DNA from: Pseudooceanicola sp. HF7
Lineage (GTDB): Bacteria; Pseudomonadota; Alphaproteobacteria; Rhodobacterales; Rhodobacteraceae
Direction: 5' to 3'
NCBI RefSeq assembly: GCF_011806405.1
Contig: NZ_JAATOW010000013.1
Span: 1-64,000 of the forward strand
Length of the DNA stretch: 64,000 bases
Part shown: one piece after another, positions 26,199 to 35,773 of the stretch
Layout: the number at the start of each line of letters is the position of its first letter
Numbering within the stretch: the first letter of the stretch is position 1
The notes under the pieces: generated by a model
What the model was told of the DNA's origin: nothing
The model's database searches: none
What the model saw: the letters and a program-made list of their open reading frames with translations, nothing else
Program-made: the position numbers and the translations under genes

Positions 26199-29100
26199 TC
26201 GGTCACCGTTATCCGCCCTGCCTCTGAATTGGCGCGGAAGTTCGGGCGGTACATGTCCTCGACCGAGGCGGGTGGGTGGGCGTAATCCCCCGGCGTGACC
26301 GCGCGGACCACATAGGCCAGGCGGAAGGCGTCTTCGGACCGCCAGTCGACCGCCGCACGGAACCCTTCGGACAGGAATTCCGAATGCTCGGCCGCTGCGG
26401 TCTCAAGCCAGTCGAAGCCGCTCAATTCGCCGGAGCGGAACAGGCGCGGGTTGTCGATCTCGAACCCGGCGGGAAGGCGATCCCGCACCATCAGGCGCCC
26501 GCCGCCCTTGCCGTAGGGCACGACGGTCAGAACGGTGACAAGCCGCTCGCCCGACCCGGCCCCATCGGGCGAAACCCGCGTGCCGTCCAGCGTGTAGTAA
26601 TCCCGACGAATGGAATACCCGTTGCCCCCCGCCGTGATCGGCCCTTCTGGAATGCCGATCGCGGTGAAGGTCAGCTGCACCGGCGTCGCGCCCTCGTTTC
26701 GGATGGGGATCGGTGTGCCCGTGTTCTCAAGCACCCGGATCGCCGGGCCGTCCTGGGCCACGCCATCCACGCTGAGCTGGCTGATGGCCTGTTCGGCGGC
26801 GCTGGCCGCCAGCAGGGTCCAGGCGCTTTCCTGGGTGGAGAAGGGGCCATCGGCCTGCGCCAGGCGCCCGGACAGCACGGACTGGTTCACCGCCGTGCTG
26901 CCTGCTTCGCGCGCCAGGGCCAGCAGCCCGGCGGTGTCGCGCAGGTCCGTGCCGAAATCAGCGCGGAACAGACGTTCCTCAGGCAGGGCCGCCCTTTCGG
27001 ACAACAGCGCCTCTGACGCGGCAAACAGCGTATCCGCGCGGACCTGATCCCCGTAAGAGGCAAGTGCCGCGCCAAGCTGCGCCAGCGCCAGCGGGGTGGA
27101 AAAGTCCCCCGCCTTCACGTCCGCATAATAGCGCAGGTCCCCGACAGAGGCCGCGCCCTCGCGCGCAAGGACCATCAGCGCATAGGCCAGGTCCGCCCCC
27201 CCGCCATTCTCATTCCGCGTGAAATCGGAGGCATAGTTGACCTTGTTGCGCAGGTTGTTGAGCGCGCGGGAGAAGGCCAGATCCGGAACCGCGTAGCCGG
27301 CCAGCCGCGCACGCGAAAGGAAATCGGTCACATAGGCATCCAGCCAGGCCCCGCCTTCGCTGCCCGGCCAAAGGTCAAAGCCCCCGTTCGTGCCCTGCCG
27401 TGCCAGGATCGCCGTGATCGCGTCAGAGACTTCGGCTTCCAGGCTGGCGGCAGTGACCTGCCCCAGCTCCTGCGCGACCGAAGACAGGCTGAGCAGCGGC
27501 AGCGCGCGCGAGGTCATCTGTTCCGTGCAGCCGTAGGGGTAGCTGTCCAGGAAGGCCATGAGCCCCGGCACATCGTATTCCGCCAGCGTCCCGGTTGAGA
27601 TGACCGCACGTGCTGTATCGGCATGCAGCCCATCGAAGGCGGTCGAATCCAGCGTGAAGGTGCTGCCCGGCTCAAGCTCGAAGCGGCTTGTCAGGGCAAC
27701 CTCGGGCGCATAGCGGCGCACGCCAAGGGTCAGCGTCTTGGTCAGCACCTCTCCCGCCGGGGTGGTGAGGGTGAGGGACAACGGGTAATCCCCGGCCTCG
27801 GACGCGGAAACGGGCAGACGGAAACTACGCTTACCCTCTTGCGGCAGTTCGAAGCTGGCTGGCAACGTCGTGCCGTCCATCATCAGCCCGCCGCTTTCCA
27901 GGGCCAGCTGCACCTGACCGGCAGGACCGGTGACATGCTGCACCTCTATCAGCATGGAGGAGCGGTCCCCCGGTGCCAGGAAGCGCGGCAAGGAGGCCGT
28001 CATGACCACCGGGTCGCGCACCAGCACATCTGCCTCTGCGCTGCCGATGCCGGTTTGCGTCCAGGTCAGCGCCATGAGGCGAACAGTGCCGTTGAAATCG
28101 GGGATGTCGAAGCTGACAGAGGCCGTACCATCTGCCCCAACCTCGACCGGGCCGGTGAAGTAGGCGACCAGCTCCTCTGTCGGCGGCGGGCTGTCGGTTC
28201 TGCGCATGGCCGCATCGCCACCAGAGCGGATGCGCCCCATTTCCCCCTGAAGCCCATCGATGAGCCGCCCGTAAAGATCGCGCAACTCAACGCCAAGGCG
28301 CCGCTGGCCGAAGAAATGGGCCTGCGGATCCGGTGTTTCAAAGCTGGTCAGGTTCAGGATGCCCAGGTCGACAGCCGCAATCGTCGCATAGGCGGTCTCA
28401 CCCTCTGCCACGCCATCCACGTGCAGAACGGCGTTCAGCGGTCCACGGGGATCGGCCTCTGCCGGGGCCTCGAAGCGTGCCGAGAGCGCCTTTGCACCGG
28501 GATCGACCTTTGCATAGGACAAGCCGAGCGCACGAGCCGGGTTATGGCCCGCCGCCACGTCCATGGGCCGCAGCACAGTGGCAGAGACATAGGCCCCCGC
28601 CCCCCAATCTTCCGTGACGGGCAGAGTGACTTCGTTGCTGCCCTCCGCGACCTCGACGATCTTCATGTCGATCAGCCGGTTGGACATGACCGACACCAGC
28701 GCCGTGCCCGCGTAACGCGGCACGATGCGCAGGGTCGCCGTTTCCCCGATACGGTACTGCGTCGCATCCAGGGAGACATCCAGCATGTCCGGCGTGGTGG
28801 TCACATCGGCCGGGACATACCAGCCGGCATGGAAATCCGCGCTGGAGATCGTTCGGCTGCCATCCCGGCTTTCTGCCACGATCTCATACTGTCCCCAGTC
28901 GACTTGGGCGGAGACGGTCACCGGATCGGAGCCAAGCGTCACGTCGCCTTCGGCCACCGGTGTGCGGGTGGTGAAGGCCTCCCACTGCCATTCGCCCCAC
29001 TGCCGGTACCATTGGTAGCGCGTGGTCACGCGGTTGATCGTGTAATGTGCCTCAAGCGCGGTCGGCGCCAGGTCTGTGCCCAGGGCGATCAGGTCAAAGA

Positions 29101-31627
29101 CGGCCTCTCCGCCTTCGGGCACATCGTCCTGCTGGGCGCGGATACCGATCACCGGGGCATCCGGCGCGACGATCCGCGTCGCGCTGCGTTCGACCGGCCG
29201 CCCCGAGCCCTCCCGGACGGAGACGGTGAACCGCGCCTCTGCCGGGACCGCGTAATCCGGCTGGTAATCCGCGAAGGTCACGGAGGTCTCTGTCAGCCCA
29301 GCCGCATCCGTTGCCGGCAGCGAGAAATACTCCCGATCGCCGCCTGCCTCGCTGTCGTACTGGCCAAAACGGTAGCCCGGATAGCCGTCGAGCTGCGAGA
29401 TGGGCGTCAGGCGCACGTCGCCATCTGCCTCCAACTCTGCGGCGGGCGCGCCGAACAGGTAGCGGGCTTCAAGGCTGAGCGGAATGGACTGGCGCTGCGT
29501 GAGCGGGCCGTCCGGCAAGGCGATCTCGAAATCGAGCCGCTCTGGCAGGAAATCCTCTACCAGCACGGTTTCAGAGGCCAGCGCCGGGGCGTCCAGGTCC
29601 GATTTGACGTCGATCCGCCAGCTTCCCCGGGTCACATTCGCGCCCACCGGGAAATCGAAGACATAGCCCCCCGCCTGTCCCGAGGGGCGGCTGAGGCGGG
29701 CATATTCCACGCCGTCGGGGCGATAAAGGATCGCCGTCACCGGCAGGTCATCGATGGCGCGCGCCGTGCCGTCACGGGCAAGGGCGGTCAGGTGAATGAC
29801 CTCTCCGGCGCGATAGGCGCCACGGTCCGTGGCCAGGAACATGTCGATCGCGGCGGCAGGGGCGCGCCCCTCCACCCCGCGATCAGAAAGGTCGAAGGCA
29901 GGCCCCGTGAGGGAAAGGAAAGCCAGGTCATCGCCCTTCTGCGCGATGACCGAGGCCGGTGCCGCCCCGCCGGTTCCGCGCAACAGGCCAGCCCCGAAGC
30001 TGGCCAGACCCGTGGCATCGGTCTGGGCAATCCCCAGAACCGCGTTGGCATTGGAAAGCAGGGTCAGCGTCACCTCTTCCCGCGCGGCGGCATCGGCCAG
30101 CCCGCGCACGGCAACATGCATCCCGTCGGTGCCCGTCATGGTCGTCAGCCCAAGGTCGGTGAGCACGAACCACTGCATGGCATAGGCATATTCGTCATCC
30201 CCCGGCACATCGGCACGCAGGGCGTAGATGCCCGGCGCCTGACCAGCCAGAGCCTCTGCCATGGGGAGTCTGGTTGTGACCGTGCGATTGCGTTCCTTGC
30301 GCAGCTCTGCCGTGCCGGTCCAGACCTGTTGCGCGATCTCTTCAGAGAAGCTCTGCGCGGACCAGTTTTGCAGGTCCGAGGCAAAGAAGTCCTCCTGCAT
30401 TGCGCGCACGATGTTGCGCTCGGTCACGCGGTAGAGCGTGAGGTCCAGCTGATCCAGGTTCACCGTATCGACCGGAAGGGCGGCATCGGCGCTGCGAGGC
30501 AGGACATAGCCACGTCCGGGGAAATGCGCTGTGGGGTCGCGATCCGGCACATAGGCGCGGATCTCGACATCCTTGGCCAGTTGCTGGCCATCCGCGCCCG
30601 GCAAACCAGCGCGGTAGGTGATCGTGTAGCTGCGCCCGTGTTCGCCCCCGGTCACGCAAAGCTCGTTCCCGCTGGCCTCCACGGCCATGGCAGGATCGGG
30701 CAGGCGCAGGTAGGTCGAATACTCCACACCGGACTTGGCCAGCCCGGCAGAGAAGGTCACGCACAGCCGTGGCTCCGCCCGATTGGCCTGAACCTCGTCA
30801 TCGGTGATGCGGAACCCGAAGAGCGCTTCCGCCTCGACGCGCAGTTCGGCGATATCGGCCCGGTTGGACAGGTTCTGCCCAAGAGTCAGCGCGGGAATCA
30901 TCGCGGCGCCTTCATCCAGGCTGCGCAGGGCGCGGGCCATGGTGAACAGGGCCTGGGCACGGGCCGCATCGCCCGGCGCACGCAGGTAGGAATTGACGGA
31001 GGCCGAAAGCGCCCGCGCCCGGTGCGCTGCCAGCGTGGCACTATCCCCTTCCTCTTGGGCCAGCAGCAGGCGGGCCAGCGTGTCCCAGTCCTCGGGCATA
31101 TCGGTCAGGGCGACCGCGGCGCTCATCAGGCGCAGCGCCTCTTCCATGCGCATGGCGTTGACCGCCTCATTGGCGCGCCGGCGCAGAAGGTCGGCATCCT
31201 GGTCGACCGCCGCCGCGAGCCAGGGCAGGGTTGCGGCCAGATCGCGCGCGGCCTCGATCCTGCTGGCGCCAAGGAAGCCGAGTTCCTCTGCACGGCTGCG
31301 CGCCTGGTCCCGGAGCTGCGCCGAGATGGGCAAGACCCTTGCGGAAACAGCGTCCTCATAGGGGCTGGCGCCGGTCACGTTTGCCTTGGGAAAGCAGGAA
31401 TTGTTCCGCCGGTTGAAGGTCAGCGCCGTGCAGGCGGGATCCGCGAAACAGGCCGCCTGGCAGGCCTGGGGCGTGGTGTCGAAAATCTGCTGCAGATCCT
31501 GCCCCGCCAGATCCATGTCCGCCTGGACGGTCACCCGTTTCTGGGGCAGCGGGTCAGGCGTTTGCGCCTGCAACCCCATTGGTACGGCTGAGAGAATGCT
31601 CAGCACGAGCGCGCGGACAAAATGCAT
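26195..31627 (-). CDS. Bacterial alpha-2-macroglobulin with N-terminal PAN/Apple-like domain
   Basis: An 1810-residue periplasmic protease-trap protein paired with pbpC, thought to guard the envelope after PBP1C repair. It has a signal peptide (1-22) without a lipobox cysteine. A PAN/Apple-like domain follows (about 30-90, CQAACFADPACTALTFNRRN with paired cysteines). The MG domains and bait region follow, and the thioester motif CTEQ lies in YPYGCTEQ at about residue 1365. The intact CxEQ suggests it can trap proteases covalently. The start has AAGGAG 8 bases upstream. Most bacterial forms are lipoproteins, so its anchoring may differ. Confidence 0.93.
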   Translation of the reverse strand: MHFVRALVLSILSAVPMGLQAQTPDPLPQKRVTVQADMDLAGQDLQQIFDTTPQACQAACFADPACTALTFNRRNNSCFPKANVTGASPYEDAVSARVLPISAQLRDQARSRAEELGFLGASRIEAARDLAATLPWLAAAVDQDADLLRRRANEAVNAMRMEEALRLMSAAVALTDMPEDWDTLARLLLAQEEGDSATLAAHRARALSASVNSYLRAPGDAARAQALFTMARALRSLDEGAAMIPALTLGQNLSNRADIAELRVEAEALFGFRITDDEVQANRAEPRLCVTFSAGLAKSGVEYSTYLRLPDPAMAVEASGNELCVTGGEHGRSYTITYRAGLPGADGQQLAKDVEIRAYVPDRDPTAHFPGRGYVLPRSADAALPVDTVNLDQLDLTLYRVTERNIVRAMQEDFFASDLQNWSAQSFSEEIAQQVWTGTAELRKERNRTVTTRLPMAEALAGQAPGIYALRADVPGDDEYAYAMQWFVLTDLGLTTMTGTDGMHVAVRGLADAAAREEVTLTLLSNANAVLGIAQTDATGLASFGAGLLRGTGGAAPASVIAQKGDDLAFLSLTGPAFDLSDRGVEGRAPAAAIDMFLATDRGAYRAGEVIHLTALARDGTARAIDDLPVTAILYRPDGVEYARLSRPSGQAGGYVFDFPVGANVTRGSWRIDVKSDLDAPALASETVLVEDFLPERLDFEIALPDGPLTQRQSIPLSLEARYLFGAPAAELEADGDVRLTPISQLDGYPGYRFGQYDSEAGGDREYFSLPATDAAGLTETSVTFADYQPDYAVPAEARFTVSVREGSGRPVERSATRIVAPDAPVIGIRAQQDDVPEGGEAVFDLIALGTDLAPTALEAHYTINRVTTRYQWYRQWGEWQWEAFTTRTPVAEGDVTLGSDPVTVSAQVDWGQYEIVAESRDGSRTISSADFHAGWYVPADVTTTPDMLDVSLDATQYRIGETATLRIVPRYAGTALVSVMSNRLIDMKIVEVAEGSNEVTLPVTEDWGAGAYVSATVLRPMDVAAGHNPARALGLSYAKVDPGAKALSARFEAPAEADPRGPLNAVLHVDGVAEGETAYATIAAVDLGILNLTSFETPDPQAHFFGQRRLGVELRDLYGRLIDGLQGEMGRIRSGGDAAMRRTDSPPPTEELVAYFTGPVEVGADGTASVSFDIPDFNGTVRLMALTWTQTGIGSAEADVLVRDPVVMTASLPRFLAPGDRSSMLIEVQHVTGPAGQVQLALESGGLMMDGTTLPASFELPQEGKRSFRLPVSASEAGDYPLSLTLTTPAGEVLTKTLTLGVRRYAPEVALTSRFELEPGSTFTLDSTAFDGLHADTARAVISTGTLAEYDVPGLMAFLDSYPYGCTEQMTSRALPLLSLSSVAQELGQVTAASLEAEVSDAITAILARQGTNGGFDLWPGSEGGAWLDAYVTDFLSRARLAGYAVPDLAFSRALNNLRNKVNYASDFTRNENGGGADLAYALMVLAREGAASVGDLRYYADVKAGDFSTPLALAQLGAALASYGDQVRADTLFAASEALLSERAALPEERLFRADFGTDLRDTAGLLALAREAGSTAVNQSVLSGRLAQADGPFSTQESAWTLLAASAAEQAISQLSVDGVAQDGPAIRVLENTGTPIPIRNEGATPVQLTFTAIGIPEGPITAGGNGYSIRRDYYTLDGTRVSPDGAGSGERLVTVLTVVPYGKGGGRLMVRDRLPAGFEIDNPRLFRSGELSGFDWLETAAAEHSEFLSEGFRAAVDWRSEDAFRLAYVVRAVTPGDYAHPPASVEDMYRPNFRANSEAGRITVTE

Positions 31628-31778
31628 GGAACAACTCCTTCGAACTTCTCAGAGCTTCACACGCAAAGCGCGCTTCAAGCAAGAAAGCGCTCATCACAAT
31701 GTGTTTCTTAAACCGAATTTTCATCAAGTTTCCGGAGGTTAATTGCCTGACGCCTGTGGCGGGAATGGAGAAACCAGT

Positions 31779-34088
31779 ATGAGCCTGGCCAGCAAACTGG
31801 CGGAAGAACGTCGCGCGCGCCTGGCCGCAGAGCGACTGCTGGAGCAAAAGCAGGCGGAGCTTCATGCCGCGAACCGCAAGCTGGGGCGCCATGCCCGCTT
31901 GCTGTCCGAACAGATCAGTGAACAACGCGCCGAAGTGGAAACGGTGCTTTCCGCGCATGAGAAGGTGAAATCGGACCTCTCTGCCGCCAACCAGCGGATC
32001 GAGGTGGCAGAGCGCCGTCTCTGGCTGTCGATCGAGACCTTCCAGGACGGGTTTGCCTTCTGGGATCAGGAGGGGCGTATGATCGCGGCCAACCAGGCTT
32101 GGCTCAAGGTCTTCGAGGACCTGGAAGAGATCGCGCCCGGGGTCAGCTACATCCGGACGCTCCAGCTTGCCACGGAGGAGGGTATCATCGACATCGGCGA
32201 CCTGTCGGCGCAGGACTGGCGCCAGGACATGCTGAAACGCTGGCAAAGCCCCAATCCCGAACCCTCTGTCATCCGCCTTTGGAACGGCCAATACATCAAA
32301 CTTCTGGATCAGCGCGGCCATGATGGGGATATCGTCACGCTGGCGCTGAACATCACCGGGACCGTCCGCTACGAAAGCCGGCTGCGCGATGCCCGCATTC
32401 GGGCAGAGGCCGCCAATCGCGCCAAGTCCACCTTCCTTGCCAACATGAGCCATGAAATCCGCACCCCCATGAACGGCGTGGTCGGGATGGCGGATCTGCT
32501 GGGGGACACGCCGCTCAGCGACGAACAGAAGCTTTACGTCGACACGATCCGCTCTTCCGGAGAGGCCCTGCTGGTCATCATCAACGACGTGCTGGATTAC
32601 TCCAAGATCGAAGCAGACAAGCTGGAGCTTCACCCCCGCCCATTCGACCTGGAAAGCTGCCTGCACGAGGTGATGCTGCTGCTGCAACCTTCTGCGCGGG
32701 ACAAGGGGCTGACCCTGCTGTTGGATTACGACCTGTTCACCCCCACCAGCTTCGTGGGCGATCCGGGTCGGCTGCGTCAGGTCCTGACCAACCTCATGGG
32801 CAATGCCGTCAAGTTCACGGCCAAGGGGCACGTGCTGGTCCGGGTCATCGGCCTGCCCTGCGGCGAAAGCGACATGACCGATATCACGGTGACGGTGGAG
32901 GACACCGGCATCGGCATCGCGCCGGAGAAGGCAGAGCTGATCTTCGGTGAATTCACCCAGGTCGAAAGCGACCGGAGCCGCCAGTTCGAAGGCACCGGGC
33001 TGGGCCTGGCCATTTCTCAGCGCCTGATCGAATTGATGGGCGGCAGGATCTGGGTCGACAGCGAGCTTGGGCGCGGTTCCGCCTTCGGCTTCCGCCTCAG
33101 CCTGCCGCTGGCCGAACCCGCGGCCCCCGGGCCGGAACAGATGCCCCATCTTGGGCGTGTGATGATCGTGGACGACAGCCCCCTGCAGGTCTCCATCCTC
33201 GAAAAGCAGCTTGATCTGCTGGGGGCGGAAACGGTCACCTGCCGCAGCGGTGCCGAGGCGCTGGAAATGCTGGATGAGACGGTGGAGCTGGTGCTGACCG
33301 ATCACAACATGGAAGAAATGGACGGTCTGGAGCTGGCAGAGGCGATCCGCGAGCGTGGCCACCAGGCGCCCATCATCCTGCTCAGCCCCGCGGTTCATTT
33401 CGCGGAAATGGACCCGGCCCGGCGCCACCTCCACGCGATCCTGCAACGCCCGATGCTGCGCGATGATCTTTTCCGGGTCCTGCGCACCCTGCACGAGACC
33501 AAGCCGGATGAACGTGCGGCCCCTGAAGCCCCTGCGCTGGAAGCTGCTCCGGAACCGGTGAAGGGACGGCGCTGTCGCGTTCTGGCGGCAGAGGACAACC
33601 GCACCAACCGCCTTGTTTTCGAGAAATTCCTTGCAGGGGCCGATATCGACCTGCGCTTCGCGACAAATGGCGCAGAGGCAGTGGAAATCTACATGGAGTG
33701 GGCCCCCGACGTGATCTTCATGGATATCTCCATGCCCGGCATGGACGGGAAAGAGGCCACCCAGCTGATCCGCCAGGAAGAACAGGAAAGCGGCGGGCAT
33801 GTGCCCATCATCGCAATGACGGCCCATGCCCTGGAAGGCGATTCAGAACGTTTCCTGGCCGATGGGCTGGATGATTACCTGCCCAAGCCCCTGCGCAAGA
33901 CCGATGTTCTGGACCGGCTGGCAAGCGTCACACCGAAAGAGCTGCGCCCGCCGTTCCACCCACGCCAGGAGGACGCGCCCGAAGCCGCGCCACTTGAGGT
34001 GAGCCCCCCACAAGCGGAGGAACCGCCACTGGATGACCTGCCCGCGCCGAAGGATGATCCGGAACTTCCCCGCGCAGAAGGGGCCTAG
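31779..34088 (+). CDS. Hybrid sensor histidine kinase with two receiver domains
   Basis: A 769-residue soluble kinase. A long N-terminal coiled coil (about 4-85) is followed by a PAS-like domain (about 80-195), HisKA with His225 in FLANMSHEIRTPMNG, a HATPase domain (GNAVKFT, DTGIGI, GTGLGLAI), and two receivers. REC1 (RVMIVDDSPLQ, acceptor Asp in LTDHNM) has arginine (LQRP) where the conserved lysine is expected. REC2 (AAEDNRTN, MDISMPGMDG, YLPKPL) is complete. No membrane segment, so the signal is internal. GGAG is 8 bases before the start. The gene is divergent from the alpha-2-macroglobulin and ends at a CTAG shared with yaaA. I cannot assign an output regulator. Confidence 0.94.
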   Translation: MSLASKLAEERRARLAAERLLEQKQAELHAANRKLGRHARLLSEQISEQRAEVETVLSAHEKVKSDLSAANQRIEVAERRLWLSIETFQDGFAFWDQEGRMIAANQAWLKVFEDLEEIAPGVSYIRTLQLATEEGIIDIGDLSAQDWRQDMLKRWQSPNPEPSVIRLWNGQYIKLLDQRGHDGDIVTLALNITGTVRYESRLRDARIRAEAANRAKSTFLANMSHEIRTPMNGVVGMADLLGDTPLSDEQKLYVDTIRSSGEALLVIINDVLDYSKIEADKLELHPRPFDLESCLHEVMLLLQPSARDKGLTLLLDYDLFTPTSFVGDPGRLRQVLTNLMGNAVKFTAKGHVLVRVIGLPCGESDMTDITVTVEDTGIGIAPEKAELIFGEFTQVESDRSRQFEGTGLGLAISQRLIELMGGRIWVDSELGRGSAFGFRLSLPLAEPAAPGPEQMPHLGRVMIVDDSPLQVSILEKQLDLLGAETVTCRSGAEALEMLDETVELVLTDHNMEEMDGLELAEAIRERGHQAPIILLSPAVHFAEMDPARRHLHAILQRPMLRDDLFRVLRTLHETKPDERAAPEAPALEAAPEPVKGRRCRVLAAEDNRTNRLVFEKFLAGADIDLRFATNGAEAVEIYMEWAPDVIFMDISMPGMDGKEATQLIRQEEQESGGHVPIIAMTAHALEGDSERFLADGLDDYLPKPLRKTDVLDRLASVTPKELRPPFHPRQEDAPEAAPLEVSPPQAEEPPLDDLPAPKDDPELPRAEGA

Positions 34089-34858
34089 CTGCGGCTCGCG
34101 TCGCGCAGGAAGATCAGCTCCGTTTCGGTCGACCGGTCGGGCTGGAATTCATACCCCCCGCTGTCAAAATCCTTCAGCCCGTCGACCGTGGTCAGCCGGT
34201 GGGTCACGATGAACCGCGCCATCGCGCCACGGGCACGCTTGGCATTGAAGCTGATGACCTTCTCGCGGCCCTTGACCGTATCCAGGAAGACCGGCGTGAT
34301 CACCTTGAGGTCCAGCTTGGACTGGTCGACCGCACCGAAGTATTCCTGGCTGGCGCAATTGACCAGGAACTCGGTCCCGACCTCTTCCGCCTGGGCGTTC
34401 AGCGCCTTGGCAGGCTCGTCGCGCCAGTACTGATACAGATTGGTGCCACGCCGGGTCTTCAGGCGGGTGCCCATTTCCAGCCGGTAGGGCTGAATGCCGT
34501 CGAGCGGACGCAGCACGCCGTAAAGACCTGAAAGAATGCGCAGATGCTCTTGCGTCCAGGACATCTCTTCGCTGTCCAGCGTCTGTGCTTCGAGCCCCTG
34601 GTAGGTATCACCGGCGAAGGCCAGCACCGCGGGGCGTAGCGCCTCTGCGTCAGGCGCGTCCTGGAAATCACGGAAACGGTCGCGGTTCAGCTTGGCCAGA
34701 TCCTCTGAAAGATCCATCAGCTCGCGCAGATCCTTCAGGCTTTTCTGCCGCATGGTCGCGGCAAGGCTGCGGGATTCACGACCGAAATCAGGCTCGGTCA
34801 TTTCAAGGTCGCGTTCGGCCCAGTCGAGCCGTTTCGCAGGAGAGATCACGATCAGCAT
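34085..34858 (-). CDS. yaaA: Peroxide stress protein YaaA
   Basis: A 257-residue DUF328/UPF0246 protein, which in E. coli lowers free iron during hydrogen peroxide stress. Family blocks are visible: MLIVISPAKRLDW at the N-terminus, YQGLEAQTLDSEE, HLRILSGLYGVLRPLDGIQPYRLEMGTRL, and VLVNCASQEYF-like FLVNCASQEYF. It converges with the histidine kinase, and both stop codons lie in the palindrome CTAG. Confidence 0.95.
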   Translation of the reverse strand: MLIVISPAKRLDWAERDLEMTEPDFGRESRSLAATMRQKSLKDLRELMDLSEDLAKLNRDRFRDFQDAPDAEALRPAVLAFAGDTYQGLEAQTLDSEEMSWTQEHLRILSGLYGVLRPLDGIQPYRLEMGTRLKTRRGTNLYQYWRDEPAKALNAQAEEVGTEFLVNCASQEYFGAVDQSKLDLKVITPVFLDTVKGREKVISFNAKRARGAMARFIVTHRLTTVDGLKDFDSGGYEFQPDRSTETELIFLRDASRS

Positions 34859-35014
34859 TCCACGCCCTCTTGTCCGTCTTCGGCTGTGTGCAGCCGCGTA
34901 TCACGAAGGTGATGCCCGATTTTAGAATGGATTTAAAGTGTCAAAGGCAAGTGGTCCCATCGGCCTTCACGTCATCAGGCGGCGGGTCTTGTCGCAAACC
35001 ACTTCCGCCTGGTC

Positions 35015-35773
35015 TCAGGCGATCAGCGACCGGATCGCGGCCACCCGCGCGGCATTGTCGGGGGCTGTCACGCCCTGCGCGTCGACCAGAGAATTTTCGA
35101 ACCCAACCCGCAGCTTGCCGCCAACGGCGTCGGCCGCCAGCAGGCACTCGGTCTCTCCCTGACCAAAGGCGCACACAGCCCAGTCAGGCGCGATCCCAGC
35201 CTGTGCCAGCCAGTCGCTAAAGGGATCTAGCATCGCCGGGGTAGAGGTCTGACCCGCCACGTACCGCCCCAACACGAAAAGCAATTGCAGATCGGGATCC
35301 TGCAGAAGCGCCTCAGGCAGCAGGCGCGCCAATGTCTCTGCGTCCTCCCGCGCGTATAGGATGTGCTGCACGAAAATGCCCTGATCCGCGCAGGTCTGGT
35401 AAAACTGCCCCGTCGCCTCTTCCGTGTCGCGCAGCAATTCCCGCAGCGCGACAGAGACCATGGCGCAGCCGCTTTCCAGCGCGACCGCGCGTTGCAGGGG
35501 CGGATCATAGATGCCGGCCGCTTCCGTGGTGATCTGCAAGGCCATTCCAGGCACGGCCGCAGACAAATGGGCAAGCGCCTCTCTATAGGCGCCAGCGTCC
35601 AGAAGGTGACCGCCCGCCGCATCGCGCAGGTGCAGGTGCAGGCCCTCTGCCCCCGCCTGCTGGCAGGAAAGGGCCGTCCGGGTGACCTCATCCAGGGTCA
35701 GTGGCAGCGCCGGGTGGTCCGCCCGGGTCTTCGTCGCCCCGTTCGGAGCGACCATCAGGCGCGGCAGTCTCAT
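35015..35773 (-). CDS. Beta-keto acid cleavage enzyme (BKACE, DUF849 family)
   Basis: A 252-residue TIM-barrel enzyme. Family members condense a beta-keto acid with acetyl-CoA to give acetoacetate and a new acyl-CoA, as 3-keto-5-aminohexanoate cleavage enzyme does in lysine fermentation. The metal ligands are visible: His46 and His48 in GLHLHLRD, and Glu226 in GFENSLVD. It is shorter than the longest members but has the full core. The ATG overlaps the aminotransferase stop by 4 bp (ATGA), so the two are coupled. The partner supplies keto acids, which suggests a beta-amino acid as substrate; that is inference. Confidence 0.9.
   Translation of the reverse strand: MRLPRLMVAPNGATKTRADHPALPLTLDEVTRTALSCQQAGAEGLHLHLRDAAGGHLLDAGAYREALAHLSAAVPGMALQITTEAAGIYDPPLQRAVALESGCAMVSVALRELLRDTEEATGQFYQTCADQGIFVQHILYAREDAETLARLLPEALLQDPDLQLLFVLGRYVAGQTSTPAMLDPFSDWLAQAGIAPDWAVCAFGQGETECLLAADAVGGKLRVGFENSLVDAQGVTAPDNAARVAAIRSLIA

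Noticed and set aside
27623-31591. A 1322-codon open frame on the plus strand opposite the alpha-2-macroglobulin gene
   Set aside because: It is a shadow of GC-rich codon bias on the opposite strand; it lacks recognisable domains, a ribosome site and homology, whereas the minus-strand gene has a signal peptide and thioester motif.
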